DNA from: an uncultured Planctomycetota bacterium
GTDB taxonomy: Bacteria; Planctomycetota; Planctomycetia; Pirellulales; Thermoguttaceae
Assembly: GCA_902770245.1 (NCBI GenBank)
Contig: CACXSS010000008.1
Location: forward strand, 1-39,627
Reading direction: 5' to 3'
Length of the DNA: 39,627 nucleotides
Both the position numbers and the translations under genes were made by a program. Under the pieces are notes generated by a model. The model did no database searches. It was given only the letters and a program-made list of their open reading frames with translations, and had not been told where the DNA came from. Of the stretch, positions 34,587-39,627 are shown piece after piece (the first letter of the stretch is position 1; every line of letters begins with the position of its first letter).

Positions 34587-36500
34587 TTAGTTTCCAGTTG
34601 CCTGGGAATGAAGCGTTCCGCCAACCGCTGTCATAAACAGGTCAGGCAGCGGCAATCCGGAAGTTGCGTCCACTCGAACAGCGTTGTCCGTGGAATAAAC
34701 TCCCATAACAATCGGGAGATTCGTTGCGGTCATCAATCCCATGATTGCTTCGCTGGGCATGTTTCCAGACATCTGTAATAATCCTGTCGCAAAACCTGAC
34801 ACGAATTCCGGATTGGCATAGAGAAGATAGGACGGATTGTTGGTCATCATATTGGCAACCGCTTTGTTGGAACTGATATTCTTTGTTCCGTCAAATTCAA
34901 CGTACTTTTCCGCGTAGGATTTAGTTGTAACAACGAGGTTTTTCCCCGCAATGCCAATGACGAAGTTGTTGGAATTGTCTTCGCCATTTTTGAGCAGCCA
35001 GAAATCATAGCTTCCGATTTTAATCTTTTCGATAGATTCGGGAATAAGCCCCATAAGCAAGGCAGGGTCTACATTTCCGCCGCCGAGCTGAATCTGTCCG
35101 CCGCCCAAGGGAACCGCGCCATTAGGCAATGCTCCGCCAGGAATGGCTCCCGGAGGAATCTGACCGCCGGGAATAACCTGAATCTTCATGCCCGGCATGG
35201 GGTCGTCTTCGGCTTCTTCCTCATCGTCTCCGAAGAGTTTAAGCTGAGTTGGAATAACGCGCAGTTCGCGATTGTTCATGCCCATATCTTCAATTTGCAT
35301 TTCGGTCTTCTGCATGTTATTCTTCAGCATTTCCATAAGTTGTTTGAGCTGAATCTTAGCCATGGCAGGGTTCTTGAGCGACCAGACCAATGCGCCTCCA
35401 GGAGCGGCGCCTTCTTCCGTCATGAAGAAAGCCCAGGAGTCGCCCAATGAAGACAAATACGGCGTAACAACCATGCCTGCCATTGCAATTTGCATTTTCA
35501 TTTCGTCTGGAAGACCTTCCGCTTGAGACACTGCTTTGAACAATCCGTTAAGATCCGTCTTTCCCGCTACCGCGACAACGGCGTTGCTGGGAATAACGGA
35601 CAAATCTTTATCAGACAATGATTTGTCAATCATAAGACCGGGCAGAGTACTCTTCCAGCCGTCTTTCATGTAGAACGCCATCTTTTGAACAGCGCCTGTA
35701 TTATCCAAACCGGAAGCGGAAACGATTCTATCTAAATGCTCCCCGCCAAGGAACTTTTTCTGGAATTCTGCCATGGCTGGATCGGCGTCTTCTTCAGTCG
35801 CTTTGTTTTCAGCGTTATCATTGATGAATTTTCCAGAAATTTCTGAAAGAGTGGACAGGCGTTCAATGCCAAAATCCTTTTTAACGTCGGTAATCCAAGC
35901 AGGATCGGGAGTTCGAGCGTTGTTTAAAACGGAAGTCAGACCCTTTTGGTTGTTGGCGACTACAAGAACTCTTCCTTTTCCTAAAGCGCCCCAATAGAAT
36001 TCTTCTGCTCCGGAAGTATTAGAAACCTTGAAGAAGGGCATCTTGCCAATATTGATTGCACTGACGCTGATTTCTCCGGAAGCTGCAATTTTCTTCATTT
36101 CAGCTGTCAGTTTTTCGATCAGTTCAGGACCGTTAGCGTCCAAGGCAATCATGCCGGCAAAATTTTCTTTTGTGTCAAGCGAGTAAAAACACGCGCCATT
36201 TTTAAACGCCAAGTTGAAACATTCTTTTGCAAACGGATTGCCGCCATAGTTTTCGACAATAGACGCCTGAATTTTTGCGAGTTCTTCTTTGACTTCCGGT
36301 TTTGCAAGCGCTTGTTCGACCTTGTTGGTTGAAGAAGCGTCAGCAGGAGCGGAGCCTTGCCAGCTGAAGAAAATACCGGGGTTTTCCGGCGCGACCTTGG
36401 TTACCAACGGATTCTCTTTCGGAGGCATTCCCGGTGGAAATGCAAAAGCAACTGACGCAACAAACGCCAGGCACAAACTCAATGCGATTGTTCTTTTCAT
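34587..36500 (-). CDS. Large exported protein of unknown function
   Basis: 637 residues from ATG 36500, which gives a clean signal peptide (MKRTIALSLCLAFVASVAFA); the frame runs 17 codons further upstream to a poorer start. The body has repeated segments of the type FAGMIALDANGPELIEKLTAE and KTDLNGLFKAVSQAEGL. A Pro/Gly/Gln-rich low-complexity insert is at about 455-500 (PGGQIPPGAIPGGALPNG), and a C-terminal part carries NLPIVMGVYSTDNAVRVDATSG. The length, signal and low-complexity insert are typical of planctomycete periplasmic hypothetical proteins. No catalytic motif or anchor is seen. It is monocistronic. Confidence 0.8.
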   Translation of the reverse strand: MKRTIALSLCLAFVASVAFAFPPGMPPKENPLVTKVAPENPGIFFSWQGSAPADASSTNKVEQALAKPEVKEELAKIQASIVENYGGNPFAKECFNLAFKNGACFYSLDTKENFAGMIALDANGPELIEKLTAEMKKIAASGEISVSAINIGKMPFFKVSNTSGAEEFYWGALGKGRVLVVANNQKGLTSVLNNARTPDPAWITDVKKDFGIERLSTLSEISGKFINDNAENKATEEDADPAMAEFQKKFLGGEHLDRIVSASGLDNTGAVQKMAFYMKDGWKSTLPGLMIDKSLSDKDLSVIPSNAVVAVAGKTDLNGLFKAVSQAEGLPDEMKMQIAMAGMVVTPYLSSLGDSWAFFMTEEGAAPGGALVWSLKNPAMAKIQLKQLMEMLKNNMQKTEMQIEDMGMNNRELRVIPTQLKLFGDDEEEAEDDPMPGMKIQVIPGGQIPPGAIPGGALPNGAVPLGGGQIQLGGGNVDPALLMGLIPESIEKIKIGSYDFWLLKNGEDNSNNFVIGIAGKNLVVTTKSYAEKYVEFDGTKNISSNKAVANMMTNNPSYLLYANPEFVSGFATGLLQMSGNMPSEAIMGLMTATNLPIVMGVYSTDNAVRVDATSGLPLPDLFMTAVGGTLHSQATGN

Positions 36501-36685
36501 GATTTCTAAAAGTAAACGGTTAAGGGTTAGCAAGTGGAAAGTCCCAGACAAATCGGCGCTTTTTCTTGCAAATTAAACAAAAGAAACAATTATCCAGAGG
36601 ATAACGTCAACTCATTATATAATATTTATACGAATTTTACAATAAAAAGGTAACGATTTTAGAGCGATTTTTAAAATAAAGATTG

Positions 36686-36706
36686 AAAAAAACGCATTTT
36701 GGCGTT
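36686..36706 (-). terminator. Rho-independent terminator after the RNase Z-like gene
   Basis: On the minus strand AACGC (complement of 36702-36706), loop CAAAAT, GCGTT (complement of 36691-36695) runs into a T-rich tract (complement of 36686-36692). The stem is short, but position and U-run fit. Confidence 0.6.
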
Positions 36707-36728
36707 CCAGATCTCTATTTATCCCTGT

Positions 36729-37565
36729 TTACATAAACAGCTTTAATCTGCCATTTAAACGTCCGGGAAGATATTTATCCACCTGACGTTCAATTTGCTT
36801 TTCGGAATATCGCGTGCTGAAATGCGAAGCGATTACCACTTCATTTTTGAATTGGTCCTTTAACGAAACAAAATCCGCTAAATCGGAATGACCAAATTTG
36901 TGAATGGTTGCCAAAGGATGTTCCAGAGAAATAAACGTCATTTCCGCAATTAAAACCTGAGCTGACAGGAAATCCGGGTGCGATGTCAACACCTCCGGAC
37001 GGCTGTCGCCGGTATACGCAACCAGCGGCGTTTGAACTTCATACGTAATATCCGCCCCAGACAGGCGTAAATCCCGAATCTGTTCTCCCGGCAAGTCCAG
37101 ATATTCCGGTTTGAGCTTTGTTTTAACCTGATAGACGATAAACGACATTGCGTCAATAGAATGTTTTGCCGCAAAGGTTTTAACCAAAACGTTTCGCGAA
37201 ATCGCAATCTCCATACCCGGATCAATCGGAACGAGCGTGCAGGGAAGACGCCCTCTGTCCAGACGCTGCCATTGAAAAAGCAGTTGCTCGGCAGGAACCT
37301 TTGCCTCCGACGGCAAATAAATCGTCGGAGGGGTCATTTTCATCATTCTCCGACGCGTTACATACTGAGGCAGAGCCGCCAAATGATCCATGTGGGAATG
37401 GGACACGATCCAGTTTGGCGTTCCCATAAAAGACCACGGCTGAGCGCCCAGATCGAACCCCAAATGGAACTCCGGAATTCGCCAGTACGTTTGCACCGCT
37501 CCGCGAGAATAGCCTTCTATTGTATAATCGCGGTGTTTGAGAGAGTAATAAGGTAAATCCTGCAT
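36729..37565 (-). CDS. Metallo-beta-lactamase-fold hydrolase, RNase Z-like
   Basis: 278 residues. The zinc motif HSHMDH is at 56-61. Later ligands are visible as KHSIDAMSF, YTGDSRPEV, IAEMTF, KFGHSDLADF and ASHFSTRY, an order like tRNase Z (3' processing of tRNA precursors). The canonical exosite arm (PxKxRN loop) is not seen, so it may be a related phosphodiesterase. There is no signal peptide. It is separated from clpP by a strong terminator, so it is transcribed on its own. Confidence 0.8.
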   Translation of the reverse strand: MQDLPYYSLKHRDYTIEGYSRGAVQTYWRIPEFHLGFDLGAQPWSFMGTPNWIVSHSHMDHLAALPQYVTRRRMMKMTPPTIYLPSEAKVPAEQLLFQWQRLDRGRLPCTLVPIDPGMEIAISRNVLVKTFAAKHSIDAMSFIVYQVKTKLKPEYLDLPGEQIRDLRLSGADITYEVQTPLVAYTGDSRPEVLTSHPDFLSAQVLIAEMTFISLEHPLATIHKFGHSDLADFVSLKDQFKNEVVIASHFSTRYSEKQIERQVDKYLPGRLNGRLKLFM

Positions 37566-37587
37566 CTATACTATTTTTACATATATT

Positions 37588-37624
37588 AAAAAACGCATGG
37601 CGTTGAGATAGTCCGCGCCATGCG
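37588..37624 (-). terminator. Rho-independent terminator after clpP
   Basis: Perfect 9-bp stem CGCATGGCG (37594-37602) / CGCCATGCG (37616-37624). On the minus strand it is followed by six T (complement of 37588-37593). It closes the tig-clpP-clpP transcript. Confidence 0.92.
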
Positions 37625-37650
37625 CTGTGTGTTACTTGACGCTCAAAGCG

Positions 37651-38241
37651 TTACGCGCTGCGCTTTTCTAAAACCTGGTCAATCAATCCGTAGGCGACGG
37701 CTTCTTCCGCCGACATGAAATTGTCGCGATCGGTGTCTTTTTCAATCGTCGCGTAATCGTGCCCGGTGTGCTTGATGAGAATGTTGTTAATCTTCTCCTT
37801 GACCTTGTTGAACTCCTTCATGTGAATGAGGATTTCTTCCGCCGTGCCTTCCATGCCAGCCAAGGGCTGATGAATCATGACGCGGCCGTTGGGCAAAGCA
37901 AAACGCTTTCCCTTTGTTCCAGCGGTAAGCAAAACCGCTCCCATTGAAGCGCACTGACCAATGCAGTACGTGCAGACGTCGCAGGAAATAAACTGCATTG
38001 TGTCGTAAATCGCCAATCCGGCGGAAACGGAACCGCCAGGCGAATTGATGTAAATATGGACGTCTTTTTTGGGGTCTTCCGCCTGCAGATAAAGCAGCTG
38101 GGCGACGATGCTGTTGGCAACTTCGTCGTTGATAGCCGAGCCGAGGAAGATAATGCGGTCTGACAGCAGTCTGCTGTAGATGTCCATCGAGCGTTCTTCG
38201 CGCCCGTTGCGTTCGATTACAAATGGAATCAGATTTGGCAT
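37651..38241 (-). CDS. clpP: ATP-dependent Clp protease proteolytic subunit (second gene of the pair)
   Basis: Serine protease that assembles as heptamer rings with a ClpX/ClpA-type unfoldase. 196 residues. YINSPGGSV, then S99 in [12 protein letters not shown]124 in VMIHQPLAG, and the Asp-bearing EKDTDRDNF segment complete the triad. A strong Shine-Dalgarno (GGAG about 8 bases before ATG 38241) sits in the 15-base gap to the other clpP. The order tig-clpP-clpP with terminator suggests one operon. The pair probably forms a mixed complex. Confidence 0.97.
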   Translation of the reverse strand: MPNLIPFVIERNGREERSMDIYSRLLSDRIIFLGSAINDEVANSIVAQLLYLQAEDPKKDVHIYINSPGGSVSAGLAIYDTMQFISCDVCTYCIGQCASMGAVLLTAGTKGKRFALPNGRVMIHQPLAGMEGTAEEILIHMKEFNKVKEKINNILIKHTGHDYATIEKDTDRDNFMSAEEAVAYGLIDQVLEKRSA

Positions 38242-38256
38242 GCTTTACTCCTTCAA

Positions 38257-38913
38257 TTAATCTTCTTCAGCGGCGTTTTCCTGTTTGGTGAGAATCTTGT
38301 CCACCAAACCGTAGGCTTTCGCCTGTTCAGCTGTCATATAGTTGTCACGATCGGTGTCTTTGGCAATCTGTTCGATGGTCTGACCGGTATGGAAAGCAAG
38401 AATTTCATTGAGCGAATCTCGCGTTTGCTGCAGTTCTCGCGCCTGAATTTCCATGTCGGAAACCTGTCCGCCGATCTGTCCCCACGGCTGGTGAATCATG
38501 ATTTTGGCGTGCGGAAGAGCGTAGCGTTTTCCCTTCGCTCCGCCTGCCAGCAAAACCGCTCCAGCGCTTGCAGCCAAGCCGACGCAGTACGTACAAACCG
38601 GGCAAGCCAAAACCTGCATGGTGTCGTAAATTGCCATCGCAGCTGTAACAGATCCGCCAGGCGAATTGATGTAAAAATGAATGTCCTTCCGGCGGTTCTC
38701 GCTTTGCAGATACAGCAGTTTCATAACCAATTCGTTTGCGTTCCCGTCGTACAGTTCGCCCTGCAGAAAGACAACGCGATTTTCCAGCAGCAAGTCTCCC
38801 AGCGTCATTGTACGCTGACGCTGATAGTCGCGATCCGCCATTGGAGCAAACGCAGAGCGCGGGTCAACCGACCCGGACGCATGAAATGGATTACAGGAAT
38901 AAGGAGTGTTCAT
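38257..38913 (-). CDS. clpP: ATP-dependent Clp protease proteolytic subunit (first gene of the pair)
   Basis: 218 residues from ATG 38913; a TTG three codons upstream is an alternative. Compared with the neighbouring paralogue it has an extra ~20 N-terminal residues ([20 protein letters not shown]) with few hydrophobics. [13 protein letters not shown]116 in [15 protein letters not shown]141 in [13 protein letters not shown] and the DTDRDNY segment show a complete active site. The Gly-rich QIGGQ after the His and the different N-terminus distinguish the two, as expected for distinct rings in one barrel. No Shine-Dalgarno is seen. Confidence 0.96.
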   Translation of the reverse strand: MNTPYSCNPFHASGSVDPRSAFAPMADRDYQRQRTMTLGDLLLENRVVFLQGELYDGNANELVMKLLYLQSENRRKDIHFYINSPGGSVTAAMAIYDTMQVLACPVCTYCVGLAASAGAVLLAGGAKGKRYALPHAKIMIHQPWGQIGGQVSDMEIQARELQQTRDSLNEILAFHTGQTIEQIAKDTDRDNYMTAEQAKAYGLVDKILTKQENAAEED

Positions 38914-38953
38914 TATCAGCAAAAAAATGAGTGGTTAGTTGTCAATAGCATAT

Positions 38954-38987
38954 AAATGGTAAGGAGCAAAATGCGTCCTTACCATTT
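38954..38987 (-). promoter_or_regulatory. 12-bp hairpin between tig and clpP
   Basis: AAATGGTAAGGA (38954-38965) / TCCTTACCATTT (38976-38987) is a perfect stem; the loop GCAAAATGCG adds internal pairs (GCA/TGC). No U-run follows on the minus strand. It may be a processing or attenuation point that sets the ratio of trigger factor to ClpP, or an insertion of a small palindromic repeat. Confidence 0.5.
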
Positions 38988-39042
38988 AATACTTTACACT
39001 TTTCACTAAATTATACGAACCAGAGTCAAAGCTGTTCAAAAA

Positions 39043-39627
39043 TTATTCGGCTTTTTCTTCAGCCGGGGCTTCTTCAGCTTTTTCTTCTGTTTCTTCCTGC
39101 TTTTCGCCGCCAGCGGTGTAGTTAATGGCGGAGGTTGACATCGAGCCAGGCAGTTCGTACGGAACTTCGACGAATTCAGCCGCCGCAGAAATCATGTCGA
39201 TAACCTTGTTTTCGACAATCTGATTTCGCAGAGCGTCTTCCTGACCGGCGTTTTCGATCTGGAGACGAACGCGGCGCGGAGACGTTCCCATCTGAATGGC
39301 GATTGTTTCGATTTCCTTGTCGATGTCGTCTTCGGAGGCTTCGATGTTTTCCTGTTCAGCAATCTTTTCCAGAATGAAGTGTTCGCGAAGCAGCTTGGCG
39401 GTTTCTTCTTTGGCGTTTTGACGCAGTTGGTTTTGAACGAGCTGAATCACTTCAGCGTTGAGACCAGAGCGCTGCATTTCCAGAGCTTTGCGGTACATTT
39501 CGCGTTCCGTCTGATTTTCCAGCAGCTTGGCGGGCAGATCCCAGTTGGCGTCTTTGAGCAGCTGAGAAGTGATGCCTTCGCGTTTGCTCTGATTTTGAGC
39601 GTACGTGAGCTGATTTTTCAGACTGTC
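39043..39627 (-). CDS. tig: Trigger factor, C-terminal part (runs off the window)
   Basis: Ribosome-associated chaperone and peptidyl-prolyl isomerase. The frame is open to the window edge; 194 codons before TAA (39043-39045) are visible, with no internal start chosen because coding continues past 39627. The visible part is the helical C-terminal domain: LLKDANWDLPAKLLENQTERE, QNQLRQNAKEETAKLLREHFILEKIAEQENIEASEDDI, and QMGTSPRRVRLQIE, split over its helices. A Glu/Ala-rich tail closes it. The ribosome-binding and isomerase domains must lie outside. Next to two clpP genes, as in many bacteria. Confidence 0.95.
   Translation of the reverse strand, partial: DSLKNQLTYAQNQSKREGITSQLLKDANWDLPAKLLENQTEREMYRKALEMQRSGLNAEVIQLVQNQLRQNAKEETAKLLREHFILEKIAEQENIEASEDDIDKEIETIAIQMGTSPRRVRLQIENAGQEDALRNQIVENKVIDMISAAAEFVEVPYELPGSMSTSAINYTAGGEKQEETEEKAEEAPAEEKAE

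Overview
The window looks like a chromosomal segment of a Planctomycetota bacterium with moderate G+C. The lines of evidence are: the tig-clpP-clpP block typical of that phylum; several secreted proteins that match no family I can name and have a planctomycete-like build; an inositol-phosphate synthase; a FlgM-like protein; a secreted caspase-fold/FGE-fold fusion; and many genes without a clear Shine-Dalgarno sequence. A rank below phylum is not supported by what I can see. There are no tRNA, rRNA, CRISPR, transposase, integrase or reverse-transcriptase genes in the window.

Layout. 1-7733 is read on the minus strand: leuS, a DEAD-box helicase with a very long charged N-terminal extension, inositol-3-phosphate synthase and a FlgM-like anti-sigma factor. 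8207-13475 is plus strand: a sodium/solute symporter, hemB followed closely by a phosphodiesterase-family protein, and purE. 13555-15414 (minus) is a secreted or membrane-anchored protein of unknown function. 15728-19305 (plus) holds a double-ACT regulator, lnt and a coiled-coil protein. 19423-21577 (minus) holds an orphan OppB-type permease and a lysine-rich/acidic protein. 22133-27615 (plus) holds a YhaM-type exonuclease coupled to a TPR protein, a LysM/L,D-transpeptidase-like protein and a nucleotide-sugar epimerase. 27725-31372 is the most accessory part: a broken ppk2, two tiny paralogous membrane proteins in AT-rich DNA, then a secreted caspase-FGE fusion. 31373-33556 holds a secreted protein and a DUF58 protein. 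33661-39627 (minus) holds an SDR oxidoreductase, a secreted protein, an RNase Z-like hydrolase, two clpP genes and the 3' part of tig.

Most interesting region. The last ~40 codons of the caspase-FGE gene (30887-31009) switch abruptly to G/C-ending codons. They contain about 14 NNC codons at the places where C-type-lectin/FGE-fold targets of diversity-generating retroelements (DGRs) carry AAC in their template. A perfect 12-bp inverted repeat and an 18-bp palindrome follow. This is best read as a DGR variable region whose reverse transcriptase and template lie outside the window, on a secreted protein with an intact caspase His/Cys pair.

A second theme is repeats. At least eight intergenic gaps are filled with 7-bp-period mosaics (purine-rich left arm, often a small ATTCGCC..GGCGAAT hairpin, pyrimidine-rich right arm). 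Several supply the stop codon of the gene they touch. A separate 66-bp double-hairpin element occurs twice with a compensated base pair in its second stem. At one site it lies between 15-bp direct repeats.
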